Part shown: positions 51,657 through 60,060 of the stretch, in pieces
How the letters are laid out: every line of letters starts with the position of its first letter
Position numbering within the stretch: the stretch's first letter is position 1
Source of the DNA: Thermaerobacter subterraneus DSM 13965
Lineage (GTDB): Bacteria; Bacillota; Sulfobacillia; Thermaerobacterales; Thermaerobacteraceae
Direction of reading: 5' to 3'
NCBI RefSeq assembly: GCF_000183545.2
Contig: NZ_JH976535.1
Coordinates: 1,417,890 to 1,481,889, forward strand
Length of the DNA: 64,000 nt
Made by a program: the position numbers and the translations under genes
The notes under the pieces: model-generated
The model's input: only the letters and a program-made list of their open reading frames with translations
Databases searched by the model: none
Told to the model about the DNA's origin: nothing

Positions 51657-53105
51657 ATGATGGGGAGGCGGTACGGTGCGGCCCTCCGGCTTGCCGGGGC
51701 GGCGGCCGTCGCCCTCGTGGTGGCGGGGGTGGCCCAGGCCGCGCCGGTGGTCTGGGACGGTGGGCCTCCACGTGGCGCGGGGCTGGCGGCACCGGTCCTG
51801 CAGGCCGCGCCGGGAGGCGGCCCGGCGGCGGCGGGGGCGGTGGCTGGCTTGCCCCTGCTGCGCGGCTACTGGCGCCTGGAGCTGCGGGCCGCCGGCGGCG
51901 GGAGCCTGGAGGTGGCCTGGGCGGCGGGCCGGGACGCCTCCGGCCGGTGGCTGTTCCTGGAGGGGCAGCGGGAAGGGGACGCTTGGGTCTTCTGGGTGCC
52001 CGGGGACGCAGGTTACACCCAGGTGCGTTTCGGCGCCGGGTCCGGCCCCGGCGCTGCCGGTCCGGGCGGTCCCGCGGAGCCCGGCGACCCCGACGCAGGG
52101 GCGGCGTCCCCCGCCCTGGCGTGGAGGGTCAGCTGGCAAGACGAAGGCGCCGCGGGACCGGGAAGCCCCGCGGGCCGGGTTCTTCCGCCGGCGCCGGAAT
52201 GGGCCGGGCCCGGGGGCACCGGGCCGGATCCGGGACCGGCCGGCGGCGCGGCCGATCCCTGGCTGGCCGGTCCCGGCCTGGACCCGGAGGCGGTGGAACG
52301 GCCGCGGTGGTCGCCCCCGGCCCCACCCTTCCCGCGGGCTCCCCGGCGGGGCCCGGAGGCGGGCGGGCGCGGGGAGCGGCGCGTCCACCGGTCCCCGGCG
52401 ATCCCGCCGCTCCCCGGCCAGGGAGTGCTGGACCTGCCGGCCGGCATGCCCGCCTTCGAGGTCACCCTGCCCACCTTCCAGACCACCCACTGGAAGCCCC
52501 TGGAGCGGGGCCATGTCCTGTGGCGCTGGTCCTTCGGCGACGGTTCGTCCTGGGTGGATCCCCTGCCCGCCCATGCCATCGTCCGCCAGCCCCACCGGTT
52601 TCCCAGGGCGGGTACGTATCAGGTGGAGGCCGTCTCCTACGACGTCACGGGCCGGGCGCTGATCCGTCACCGGTGGCGGGTGGTGATCCCTGCGGCGGAG
52701 GCGGTGGCGCGGGCCGTAGGAGCGGCGGTGCCGGGGATGGTGGACGACGCCGTGCTGGCGGCGGCCCAGGAAATGGCCTTGTGGCGGCTTTTCAATGCCG
52801 CCGCACCCCAGGCACCCCGGGTGACCCTCCGCCTGGAGGGGCCCCAGGACTGGGTGACCGGCCGGCCCGCCGTGTTTCGCCTGCAGGCGGACATCCAGAA
52901 TCCGCCTTTCACGGAGCGGGTGCAGGTGGACTACGACCCGGCCCCCGCGTTCTCGGTGCGCTGGCGGCGTCCGGGGACCTACACCGTCGACGGTGCGGTC
53001 CGGGTGCGGGTCTACTACCGCATCTACGGCCAGGCTCTGGCCCTGAGCCACGTCTACCGCACCCGCCGGCAGGTGGAGGTGCATGCCCTGCACCTGGAGG
53101 AGTAG
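51657..53105 (+). CDS. Secreted PKD-domain protein
   Basis: 482-residue extracellular protein of unknown function. A signal peptide (LRLAGAAAVALVVAGVAQAAP) is followed by a Gly/Pro-rich region up to about residue 260. A PKD/Ig-like domain then shows WRWSFGDGSSW and HRFPRAGTYQVEAVSYDVTG (given in part), the FGDG and G-x-Y-x-V pattern being diagnostic. A second beta-rich segment lies at the C-terminus (GTYTVDGAVRVRVYYRIYG). ATG at 51657 has GAGGGGGAAGG upstream. PKD domains mediate protein-protein or surface contacts. It precedes the ccm genes, but the intervening hairpin and promoter make it a separate unit. Confidence 0.78.
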   Translation: MMGRRYGAALRLAGAAAVALVVAGVAQAAPVVWDGGPPRGAGLAAPVLQAAPGGGPAAAGAVAGLPLLRGYWRLELRAAGGGSLEVAWAAGRDASGRWLFLEGQREGDAWVFWVPGDAGYTQVRFGAGSGPGAAGPGGPAEPGDPDAGAASPALAWRVSWQDEGAAGPGSPAGRVLPPAPEWAGPGGTGPDPGPAGGAADPWLAGPGLDPEAVERPRWSPPAPPFPRAPRRGPEAGGRGERRVHRSPAIPPLPGQGVLDLPAGMPAFEVTLPTFQTTHWKPLERGHVLWRWSFGDGSSWVDPLPAHAIVRQPHRFPRAGTYQVEAVSYDVTGRALIRHRWRVVIPAAEAVARAVGAAVPGMVDDAVLAAAQEMALWRLFNAAAPQAPRVTLRLEGPQDWVTGRPAVFRLQADIQNPPFTERVQVDYDPAPAFSVRWRRPGTYTVDGAVRVRVYYRIYGQALALSHVYRTRRQVEVHALHLEE

Positions 53106-53178
53106 GAGGACGGGCCGCCACCCGGGGCACACCGGCCGGCGGCCGGCCGGTGCCGGCTGCGCCCCGGCGAGGGTGCAG

Positions 53179-53199
53179 GCGCGGGCCTCGGGCCCGCGC
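53179..53199. terminator. GC hairpin after the PKD gene
   Basis: GCGCGGGCC-TCG-GGCCCGCGC, a perfect 9-base stem followed by CCGGTTGT. It is immediately upstream of the ccm promoter. Confidence 0.45.
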
Positions 53200-53203
53200 C
53201 CGG

Positions 53204-53233
53204 TTGTACGGGCATCCCGGCTGCGCCTATAAT
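53204..53233 (+). promoter_or_regulatory. Promoter of the cytochrome c maturation operon
   Basis: TTGTAC (53204-53209), 18 bases, perfect TATAAT (53228-53233), about 30 bases upstream of ccmE. Confidence 0.6.
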
Positions 53234-53263
53234 CGGGTGACCGTGCCTAGACCTGCAAGGGCG

Positions 53264-53677
53264 GTGACGGCGTTGTCCATCCGTGTGAAGGTGGCTGCGG
53301 CCGTGCTGGTGGTGGTGGCGGGTATCGCCTACCTCTCCTTGATGGGTTTTCAGAGCGCCAAGACCTACTATCTCTCCGTGGACCAGGCCCTGGACCAGGC
53401 TGCCGGTCTGGGCGACCGGTTCGTCCGGGTCCAGGGCAAGGTGGAACCGGGAACGGTGGACTGGGCCGTGCAGCAGGTGACCCTCCGGTTTGCCATGACC
53501 GGGGATTCGGGCCGGACCCTGCCCGTGGTCTACAAGGGCGTGAAGCCCGACCTGCTTCAGGACGGCGTGGACGTGGTGGTGGAGGGGCGCCTGCAGGGCG
53601 CGACCCTGGTGGCCGACCGGGTGATGGTGAAATGCCCGTCCAAGTACGAGGCGGCGGGGACCCAGGCGGCCCGGTGA
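53264..53677 (+). CDS. ccmE: Cytochrome c maturation protein CcmE (heme chaperone), Cys-type
   Basis: Heme chaperone anchored by one N-terminal helix (VKVAAAVLVVVAGIAYLSLM) with an extracytoplasmic OB-fold domain; 137 residues. Family blocks: LGDRFVRVQGKVEPGTV, LPVVYKGVKPDLLQDGVDVVVEGRL (two pieces) and LVADRVMVKCPSKYE at the C-terminus. The heme-linking position of E. coli CcmE is a His in an HxxxY motif; here the motif is CPSKY, i.e. CxxxY, known from a minority of CcmE proteins. GTG at 53264 with AAGGG upstream was chosen; GTG 53243 and TTG 53273 are alternatives. It is the first gene of the ccm operon. Confidence 0.9.
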   Translation: MTALSIRVKVAAAVLVVVAGIAYLSLMGFQSAKTYYLSVDQALDQAAGLGDRFVRVQGKVEPGTVDWAVQQVTLRFAMTGDSGRTLPVVYKGVKPDLLQDGVDVVVEGRLQGATLVADRVMVKCPSKYEAAGTQAAR

Positions 53678-53766
53678 TCAGGCGCCCGGGACCGTCCGCA
53701 TGGCGGGACCGGTCCCGGCCGGACGGCCCGGGCAAGGGCGTGAACGCTAGGGGCTGGAACGGCGGA

Positions 53767-55038
53767 ATGCGAAGATCTGGTAAGGAGACGGCCGCCGCCC
53801 GGGGCAGCCGGCACCCCAGCCCGGGGTGCCTGGAGCGCCCCTCCGCCGGGGTGGCGGGAAGAAAGCCATGGGATCGCCGCACGCAGGCCTGGACCGCCAC
53901 CGTGCTGGTGGTGGTCTTCGTGCTGGGGATTGCCTTGGCCCTGGCCGGAGGAGGAACCCGCCCCGCCGCGGCGGCGGAAGGGGCCCCACCGCGCGACGGC
54001 CAGGTGCCGGCTGGTCCCGGGGCCGGCACCCCCCGGGGGCAAGAGGCAGGGGCTGAAGCGGTGACGCCGGGGACCTGGGAGCGGGTCGCCCTGGTGGTCC
54101 ACCCCGAGCCCGCCGGCCAAGGCATGGCCGTGCTGGTGCTGGCCCGCTGGCCCGGCCAGGAGGGACCGGGCGCCGGTGCCGACGGGGCCCTGACCTTGCC
54201 GTCGCTCCGGCTGGCCCAGCCTTCCCGGCCGCTGCCCGAAGGCCTCCGCTGGACGGGGGAGACGCTGGAGGACGCGTCGCCGCCCCCGCCGGGCGAAAGC
54301 CGCGACTACGCGTATGCCTTCATTGCCGATACCCGGGCCAGCCGGGGGCGGCTGGTGGTGGACCTGCCCGCGGCCGTGGACCAGCTGCTGGTGATGACGG
54401 TGGCCGGAACGCTGGAGGCAGCCGGCAACGGGCTGCAGCCCGCCGGCACCGTGCCGGGAACGGACCTGGGCATGCCGGGCAACGACCTGGCGGTGTGGCG
54501 GGCAGGTCCGTTGGAGGCGGGCACCTACACGATCCTTCTCATGCCGCCGGGAGTTGCCGCGGGGCAGGCGGGCGGCTCGCCCCAGTCCGGGACCGGTGAG
54601 GGTGGCGGGACGGCACCGGGAACGGGCAGCCCGGGGAGCGCGCCGGGGAGCGACCTCCTCCCGGGCCAGGGTGACTTGCGGGCCCGGGGGGCCACCGTTG
54701 CAGGCGGGGCCGGTACCGGCGGCGGGGCGGGGGTCGCCGCCGCGATGGCCGCCGGAGCGGTGGTGGCCCTGGCGCTGGCGGGCGCCGCCCGCTGGCGGCG
54801 GGGCCCGCGCCGCTGGTGGCTGCGCCGCCGGCTCTTGATCGAGGCCATCGTCGACCTGGACCGGGCCCATGCCGCCGGTGAGGTGCCGGAGGCCCTCTAC
54901 CGGGAGGAGCGCCGGCGCCTGGTGGAGGCGGCGGTGGCGGCCACCCGGCGGGCGTGGACGGCCGGTGGCCCCCGCCTTCCGGGAGCCGGCGAGGCGGTCG
55001 CGGCGGAAGCCCCTCGAGGGGAGGCGCCGGTCCGGTGA
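53767..55038 (+). CDS. Membrane protein of the ccm cluster with a CcmI-like C-terminal segment
   Basis: 423 residues. An N-terminal hydrophobic segment (ATVLVVVFVLGIALALAGG) and Ala-rich stretch look like a signal peptide or anchor. A large extracytoplasmic, beta-rich region follows, then a Gly-rich linker and a second membrane helix (AAMAAGAVVALALAGAA). A short cytoplasmic tail reads LIEAIVDLDRAHAAGEVPEALYREERRRL, quoted in halves: LIEAIVDLDRAHAAGEVP and ALYREERRRL. This tail matches the L-x-x-LDxxxxxGx(I/V)xxxxYxxxR pattern at the start of CcmI. ATG at 53767 has a weak GGCGGA site. The stop overlaps the ccmA GTG. A role in apocytochrome handling is inference from context. Confidence 0.65.
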   Translation: MRRSGKETAAARGSRHPSPGCLERPSAGVAGRKPWDRRTQAWTATVLVVVFVLGIALALAGGGTRPAAAAEGAPPRDGQVPAGPGAGTPRGQEAGAEAVTPGTWERVALVVHPEPAGQGMAVLVLARWPGQEGPGAGADGALTLPSLRLAQPSRPLPEGLRWTGETLEDASPPPPGESRDYAYAFIADTRASRGRLVVDLPAAVDQLLVMTVAGTLEAAGNGLQPAGTVPGTDLGMPGNDLAVWRAGPLEAGTYTILLMPPGVAAGQAGGSPQSGTGEGGGTAPGTGSPGSAPGSDLLPGQGDLRARGATVAGGAGTGGGAGVAAAMAAGAVVALALAGAARWRRGPRRWWLRRRLLIEAIVDLDRAHAAGEVPEALYREERRRLVEAAVAATRRAWTAGGPRLPGAGEAVAAEAPRGEAPVR

Positions 55039-56081
55039 CGCAGGGGGCGCCCCGGCCGGTCATACCGGCCGGTGACCTGGCGCCCGGCTCCCGGCCCGGA
55101 CGCGGCGCACCGGTGCTGGAGCTGGCGGGCCTGGAACGGGCCCACGGTGACCAGGTGGTCTTCCGGTCCCTTCACTGGAGGCTCGGCCCGGGCGAAGTGG
55201 GCGCCGTCATGGGGCCCAACGGTGCCGGCAAGACCACCCTGCTGCAGGTGGTGGCCGGCCTGCTCTGGCCCAGTGCGGGCACGGTGCGGGTGGCCGGTGC
55301 CCCCGCCCGGCCGGCGGAGCCCGCCTGGCGGCGCCGGGTGGGCTACGTGGGGCATCGTCCGCTGGCCTTTCCCGAGCTGTCGGCCTGGGAGAACCTGATC
55401 TTCTTCGGCCGCCTTTACGGATTGTCCCGCCAGGAGGCCGAGGAGCGGGCCCGGGAGCTCCTGGACCGGCTTAACCTGGACGCCGTCGCCGCCCGGCCGG
55501 CGGCGCACCTCTCCCGTGGGCTGGCCCAGCGGCTGGAAGTGGCCCGGGCCATGATGCACCGGCCGCTTCTGTGGCTGTGGGACGAGCCCTTCACCGGCCT
55601 GGACGCCGGTGCTGCCCGGTTGCTGGAAAACCTGGTAGAGGAGCATGCGGCGGCCGGCGGGACGGCCGTGGTCGTCCTGCACGAGCCGGACCGGGCGCTG
55701 CGCCTGGCCGGCCGGCTGCTCCTGCTGGCGGGGGGGTCCGGTCACGACGTCCCGGCGGCAGGCGTCGGGACGGCGGACCTGGAGGCCTGGCTGGCGTGGG
55801 CAGCCCATGCGCCGGGGCGGGCCGCTGGCGGCCCCGCCGGCGGCCTGGTTTCGCCGGCCGGCGCGCCGGGTTCCCGGGGGGGCACCCGCGGCGAGCAGCT
55901 CCGGCTCCGGCGGCGGGCCCGAGGCGGGCCCACCGCGGTCCGTGCCGGCGGGGCTGCCGGCGCCGGATCCGCGCCCGCTGCCGCCGGGGGCCCCGGCTCC
56001 GATGGCAGCGGGCGCGGCGCAGCCGCCCGAGCCGGCCCCGACGCCGGTGGGGACCGTCCTGAGGACCCTGGTGGAGCTTGA
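55035..56081 (+). CDS. ccmA: Heme/cytochrome c maturation ABC ATPase CcmA
   Basis: ATPase of the CcmABCD complex that releases holo-CcmE. 348 residues, of which about 230 form the ABC domain: Walker A MGPNGAGKTT at 59-68, ENLIFFGRLYG, signature LSRGLAQRLEVARA, Walker B LLWLWDEPFTGLD, and switch His in VVVLHEPDRALRL. The remaining 115 residues are Gly/Ala/Arg-rich and unlike CcmA, and they overlap the 5' part of the ccmB frame. The end of the real protein is therefore uncertain, and a frameshift near 55.8 kb is possible. GTG at 55035 overlaps the upstream stop (GTGA). Confidence 0.88.
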   Translation: MTQGAPRPVIPAGDLAPGSRPGRGAPVLELAGLERAHGDQVVFRSLHWRLGPGEVGAVMGPNGAGKTTLLQVVAGLLWPSAGTVRVAGAPARPAEPAWRRRVGYVGHRPLAFPELSAWENLIFFGRLYGLSRQEAEERARELLDRLNLDAVAARPAAHLSRGLAQRLEVARAMMHRPLLWLWDEPFTGLDAGAARLLENLVEEHAAAGGTAVVVLHEPDRALRLAGRLLLLAGGSGHDVPAAGVGTADLEAWLAWAAHAPGRAAGGPAGGLVSPAGAPGSRGGTRGEQLRLRRRARGGPTAVRAGGAAGAGSAPAAAGGPGSDGSGRGAAARAGPDAGGDRPEDPGGA

Positions 56082-56715
56082 TCTCCGCCAGGAATGGCGC
56101 CGGCGGGAGGGCCTGGCCAACCTGGCCACCTTCGTCCTGCTGGTGGGGCTGGCTTTGGCCTTCGCCCTGGATCCCGGCCGCCATGACCTGTCGCCCCTCA
56201 TGGGGGGTCTGGTCTGGGTGGCATTCTACTTCGCCGCCGTCCTTCTCTTCGGCCGGGGGTTTGCCCGGGACGCGGACCGGGGCACCCTGGACGGCCTGCT
56301 GCTGGCACCGGCCGACCGCAGCGCCCTCTACCTGGCCCGGGTGGTGTCCCAGGGCGTTCAACTGCTGGCCCTGGAGCTCGTGCTGGGACCGGTGGTCATG
56401 GCCTGGCTGGGGTTCCAGGGACCGGTGCGCTGGGACGGCTTCCTCCTGGTCCTGGGGCTGGGGACGGCGGGGCTGGCGGCGGTAGGCACCCTGCTGGGCG
56501 CCTTGACGGCCGCCGTGCGGGGGCGGGAGGCGCTTCTGCCCGTGCTGTTGTTCCCCCTGACGGCACCGGTGCTGCTGGCGTCGGTGCAGGTCGCCGGCGC
56601 CGCCCTGTCCGGGGCCCCCGAACAGGCGGCCCTTTGGTTTCGGGTGCTGGCGGTGTATGATACCATGTTCCTGGTCGCCGGCGCCCTGCTGTTCGACTAT
56701 GTGGTAGCCCGCTAG
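56002..56715 (+). CDS. ccmB: Cytochrome c maturation permease CcmB
   Basis: Six-helix membrane partner of CcmA. Family blocks: LRTLVELDLRQEWRRREGLANLATFVLLVGLALAFAL (seen as DLRQEWRRREGL then a TM), GLVWVAFYFAAVLLFGRGFARD, DRGTLDGLLLAPADRSALYLAR, and C-terminal helices ending in LFDYVVAR. With ATG at 56002 the product is 237 residues, close to the usual 220. GTG at 56047 is an alternative, and neither has a good ribosome binding site. The frame is open and coding-like well upstream to about 55.8 kb. It overlaps the ccmA 3' end in another frame; ccmC follows after 10 bases. Confidence 0.87.
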   Translation: MAAGAAQPPEPAPTPVGTVLRTLVELDLRQEWRRREGLANLATFVLLVGLALAFALDPGRHDLSPLMGGLVWVAFYFAAVLLFGRGFARDADRGTLDGLLLAPADRSALYLARVVSQGVQLLALELVLGPVVMAWLGFQGPVRWDGFLLVLGLGTAGLAAVGTLLGALTAAVRGREALLPVLLFPLTAPVLLASVQVAGAALSGAPEQAALWFRVLAVYDTMFLVAGALLFDYVVAR

Positions 56716-56725
56716 GAGGCGAGCC

Positions 56726-57400
56726 ATGTCACGCCTGGCGGCAGCTTGGACGGTGACAACCTACGGCGCGCTGGTCGGGGCCCTCTACATGGCGTTTCGC
56801 TACGCACCGCCCGAACGGGTGATGGGCAACGTCCAGCGCATCTTCTATTTCCACGTGGCGGCGGCCTGGGTCGGCTTCCTGGCCTTCGCCATCGTCTTCG
56901 CGGCCTCCATCGCGTACCTGCGGGGCCCGCAGCGGCGCTGGGACCGGCTGGCAGAGTCGGCTGCCGAGCTGGGGGTCCTCTTCACCACCATCACCCTGAT
57001 CATGGGCTCCCTCTGGGCGCGCGCCGTCTGGGGCGTCTGGTGGACCTGGGATCCCAAGCTCACCACCACGCTGATCCTCTGGTTCCTCTACGCCGGTTAC
57101 CTGCTCATCCGGGCGGCGGTGGACGATCCGGCCGCCCGGGGCCGGTATTCGGCGGTCCTGGGCATCGCCGGGTTCCTCAACGTGCCCATCGTCTACATGT
57201 CGTCGGTGTGGTGGACCTCCATCCATCCCGTCCTGCGGGGCGGCGGCGACATGAACCTGGACCCGGCCATGCGCCTGGCCCTGCAGGCGGCGGTGGCAGC
57301 CTTCACCCTGCTGTTCTTCCTGCTGCTCAACCAGAGGCTGCGGCTTGCCCGCCTGGCCGATGGCGTGCGGCAAGCCCGGGCCGGGACGGAGGAGGGGTAA
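56726..57400 (+). CDS. ccmC: Heme exporter/handling protein CcmC
   Basis: Heme-handling membrane protein that presents heme to CcmE; 224 residues with six helices. The tryptophan-rich heme-binding motif WGVWWTWDPKLTTTLILW is intact, and His residues flank it (IFYFHVAAAWVGF; SIHPVLRGGG). ATG at 56726 has AGGAGG upstream. It is tightly packed between ccmB and ccmD. Confidence 0.93.
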   Translation: MSRLAAAWTVTTYGALVGALYMAFRYAPPERVMGNVQRIFYFHVAAAWVGFLAFAIVFAASIAYLRGPQRRWDRLAESAAELGVLFTTITLIMGSLWARAVWGVWWTWDPKLTTTLILWFLYAGYLLIRAAVDDPAARGRYSAVLGIAGFLNVPIVYMSSVWWTSIHPVLRGGGDMNLDPAMRLALQAAVAAFTLLFFLLLNQRLRLARLADGVRQARAGTEEG

Positions 57401-57401
57401 G

Positions 57402-57602
57402 GTGCCGCCCATCACCCCGGAACTGGATCAACAACTTCTGGTTTATTTGTTTTGGGCCTACACGGTGGCGTTCGGCCTGCTCTTCGCCTATGTCTGGCGC
57501 CTGGTGCGCCGGCTGGGCGAGCTGGAGCGGGAGCTGGGCCGCCTGCAGGCCCCGGGTTCACGACCGGCCCCGCGGGCACCCGGTACGGGTGCCGGCGCCT
57601 AG
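57402..57602 (+). CDS. Small membrane protein, CcmD-like
   Basis: 66 residues with one membrane helix (YLFWAYTVAFGLLFAYVW) followed by a short charged coiled segment (LVRRLGELERELGRLQ), the layout of CcmD, which stabilises the CcmABC-CcmE complex. GTG at 57402 has GGAGGGG five bases upstream and the gene directly follows ccmC. CcmD sequences are poorly conserved, so the call rests on size, topology and position. Confidence 0.72.
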   Translation: MPPITPELDQQLLVYLFWAYTVAFGLLFAYVWRLVRRLGELERELGRLQAPGSRPAPRAPGTGAGA

Positions 57603-57717
57603 CGCCCGGCGGATGCAACGGCCCGCTGCCCGGCCGGCGGCCCGCGCCGGGGGCCGCTGAGCCGCGGCGGGTCCGGCCGGTTCCACCCGCAGTTCCGTCG
57701 CAGAGGGGGAGGCTAGG

Positions 57718-58647
57718 TTGAAGCGACCCAAGGTCAGCATCGTCGGCGCCGGGAACACGGGCGCCGCTCTGGCCCACTGGCTGGCCATCAAGCAGGTGGC
57801 CGATATCGTCCTGGTGGACGTGGTCGAGGGCATGCCGCAGGGGAAGGCCCTCGACCTGATGCAGGCGGCCCCCGTGGAAGCCTTTGACACCATCCTCACC
57901 GGGTCCAACGACTATGCCGACACGGCGGGCTCCGACGTGGTGGTGATCACCGCCGGGGCTGCGCGCAAGCCGGGCATGAGCCGGGACGACCTGGTGAACA
58001 TCAACACGGGCATCGTCCGCGACATCACCGCCCAGGTGGCCCGGTACTCGCCCGACGCCTACTTGATCGTGCTGACGAACCCGCTGGACGTCATGTGCTA
58101 CGTGGCCTACAAGGTCAGCGGCTTCCCCAAGCACCGGGTGATGGGCCAGTCGGGCATCCTGGATTCCGCCCGCTTCCGCACCTTCATCGCCCGGGAGCTC
58201 AACGTCTCCTTCGAAGACGTCCACGCCCTGGTGCTGGGCGGCCACGGCGACTCCATGGTGCCCCTGCCGCGCTATACCCACGTGGGCGGCATCCCCGTGA
58301 CCCAGCTGCTCCCCAAGGAGAAGATCGACGAGCTGGTGCAGCGGACGCGGGACGGCGGTGCCGAGATCGTGCGCCTGCTGAAGACGGGTTCGGCCTTCTT
58401 CGCCCCCGGTGCCGCCATGGCCGAGATGGTGGAGGCCATCCTTCGCGACCGCAAGCGCGTCCTGCCGGTTTCGGCCTATCTCGAGGGAGAATACGGCGAG
58501 TCGGGGATCTTCATGGGCGTGCCCGTGGTGCTGGGGGGCGGCGGCATCGAGAGGATCCTGGAGATCGAGTTGACCGAGGAAGAACGCCAGGCCTTCGCCC
58601 GCTCGGCGGCGGACGTGCGGGAGACCCTGTCCAGGCTGGAACTGTAG
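57718..58647 (+). CDS. mdh: Malate dehydrogenase (LDH-like type)
   Basis: NAD-dependent malate/oxaloacetate interconversion in the TCA cycle; 309 residues, the tetrameric LDH-like MDH common in Gram-positives. Motifs: [29 protein letters not shown] with the substrate-binding Arg pair that marks MDH rather than [17 protein letters not shown], and the catalytic His in [11 protein letters not shown]. The start is TTG at 57718 with GGGGGAGG upstream. It is the first of mdh-malic enzyme-sucC-sucD. Confidence 0.95.
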   Translation: MKRPKVSIVGAGNTGAALAHWLAIKQVADIVLVDVVEGMPQGKALDLMQAAPVEAFDTILTGSNDYADTAGSDVVVITAGAARKPGMSRDDLVNINTGIVRDITAQVARYSPDAYLIVLTNPLDVMCYVAYKVSGFPKHRVMGQSGILDSARFRTFIARELNVSFEDVHALVLGGHGDSMVPLPRYTHVGGIPVTQLLPKEKIDELVQRTRDGGAEIVRLLKTGSAFFAPGAAMAEMVEAILRDRKRVLPVSAYLEGEYGESGIFMGVPVVLGGGGIERILEIELTEEERQAFARSAADVRETLSRLEL

Positions 58648-58749
58648 CCCGCCGGCCCGGCGGCCCGGCAGCGGGGCGGGCCGGCGACCGGGCAGCCCGG
58701 TGGCCGGGCGGGCGGGACGGGCCAGGCGGCCAAGAGGGGATGCACGGCA

Positions 58750-60054
58750 TTGGCCGGACCGGTTGCCCACGATCATGACGAGCGACTGCGGGCCCAGGCG
58801 GTGGCGCTGCACCGCCAGGCCCGGGGGAAGATCGAGATCGCCAGCAAGGTGCCCCTGCGGGATGGCCGGGATCTCAGCCTGGCCTACACGCCCGGGGTGG
58901 CGGAGCCTTGCCGCCTCATCGCCGCCAACCCCGACGAGGCCTTCGAGCTGACGGCACGGGGCAACCTGGTGGCGGTGGTGTCCGACGGATCGGCCGTGCT
59001 GGGGCTGGGGGACATCGGCCCCGCGGCCGCCTTGCCCGTGATGGAGGGCAAGGCGATCCTGTTCAAGCTCTACGCCGCGGTGGACGCGGTGCCCCTCTGC
59101 GTCCAGGCGCGGGAGGTGGGCCGCCTGGTGGAACTGGTGGCGGCCCTGGCTCCCAGCTTCGGCGGGATCAACCTGGAAGACATCGCAGCCCCCCGCTGCT
59201 TCGAGGTCGAGGCCCGGCTGCGGGCGGAGCTGGACATTCCCGTCTTCCACGACGACCAGCACGGCACGGCCATCGTCACCGCCGCCGCGCTCTTGAACGC
59301 CCTGCGGGTGGTGGGGAAGCAACTGGACCGGGTCCGCATCGTGGTGAACGGGGCCGGGGCGGCGGGGATCGCCACCAGCCAGCTTTTGCTGGACATGGGC
59401 GCCCGGGACCTGGTGCTGTGTGACAGCCGGGGGGCCCTCTATCCCGGCCGGCCCTACGGGATGAACCCGTACAAGCAGCGGGTGGCCGAGCGCAGCAACC
59501 CCGCAGGCCTGCGGGGCGACCTGGCCAGCGTGCTGGCTGGGGCCGACGTGTTCATCGGCCTCTCCCGGGCGGGGGCCGTCACTCCGGAGATGGTGCGCAG
59601 CATGGCGCCGGGGGCGATCGTCATGGCCATGGCGAACCCCACGCCGGAGATCTTCCCGGACGAGGCGGCGGCGGCGGGGGCGCAGGTGGTCTGCACGGGC
59701 CGCTCGGACTTCCCCAACCAGATCAACAACGTGCTGGCGTTCCCCGGGGTGTTCCGGGGTGCCCTGGACGTCCGGGCCCGGGAGATCAACGAGGCGATGA
59801 AGCTGGCGGCGGCCCGGGCCATCGCCGCCCTGGTGGAGCCGGACCGCCTGTCGGCGGGCTACATCATCCCGGAAGCCGGGGACCCGCGGGTGGCACCGGC
59901 AGTGGCGGCCGCGGTGGCGGAGGCCGCGGTGGCCACGGGGGTGGCCCGGATCCCCCGGGATCCCGGCGAGGTGGGCCGGGAGACGGCCGCCCGGGTGGAA
60001 GCCGTCCGGGCGCGCCTGGCGGCCGGTTCGTCCAACAACCTCCCTGCGAGGTGA
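58750..60054 (+). CDS. NAD(P)-dependent malic enzyme
   Basis: Oxidative decarboxylation of malate to pyruvate; 434 residues, the short bacterial form without a phosphotransacetylase domain. Blocks: [44 protein letters not shown], the metal-binding [12 protein letters not shown], the nucleotide fold [11 protein letters not shown], and [16 protein letters not shown]. The start is TTG at 58750 with AGAGGGGATG upstream; the nearby ATG at 58740 is out of frame. It sits between mdh and sucC, unusual company that would let malate yield both oxaloacetate and pyruvate from one operon. Confidence 0.93.
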   Translation: MAGPVAHDHDERLRAQAVALHRQARGKIEIASKVPLRDGRDLSLAYTPGVAEPCRLIAANPDEAFELTARGNLVAVVSDGSAVLGLGDIGPAAALPVMEGKAILFKLYAAVDAVPLCVQAREVGRLVELVAALAPSFGGINLEDIAAPRCFEVEARLRAELDIPVFHDDQHGTAIVTAAALLNALRVVGKQLDRVRIVVNGAGAAGIATSQLLLDMGARDLVLCDSRGALYPGRPYGMNPYKQRVAERSNPAGLRGDLASVLAGADVFIGLSRAGAVTPEMVRSMAPGAIVMAMANPTPEIFPDEAAAAGAQVVCTGRSDFPNQINNVLAFPGVFRGALDVRAREINEAMKLAAARAIAALVEPDRLSAGYIIPEAGDPRVAPAVAAAVAEAAVATGVARIPRDPGEVGRETAARVEAVRARLAAGSSNNLPAR

Positions 60055-60060
60055 GATCGG

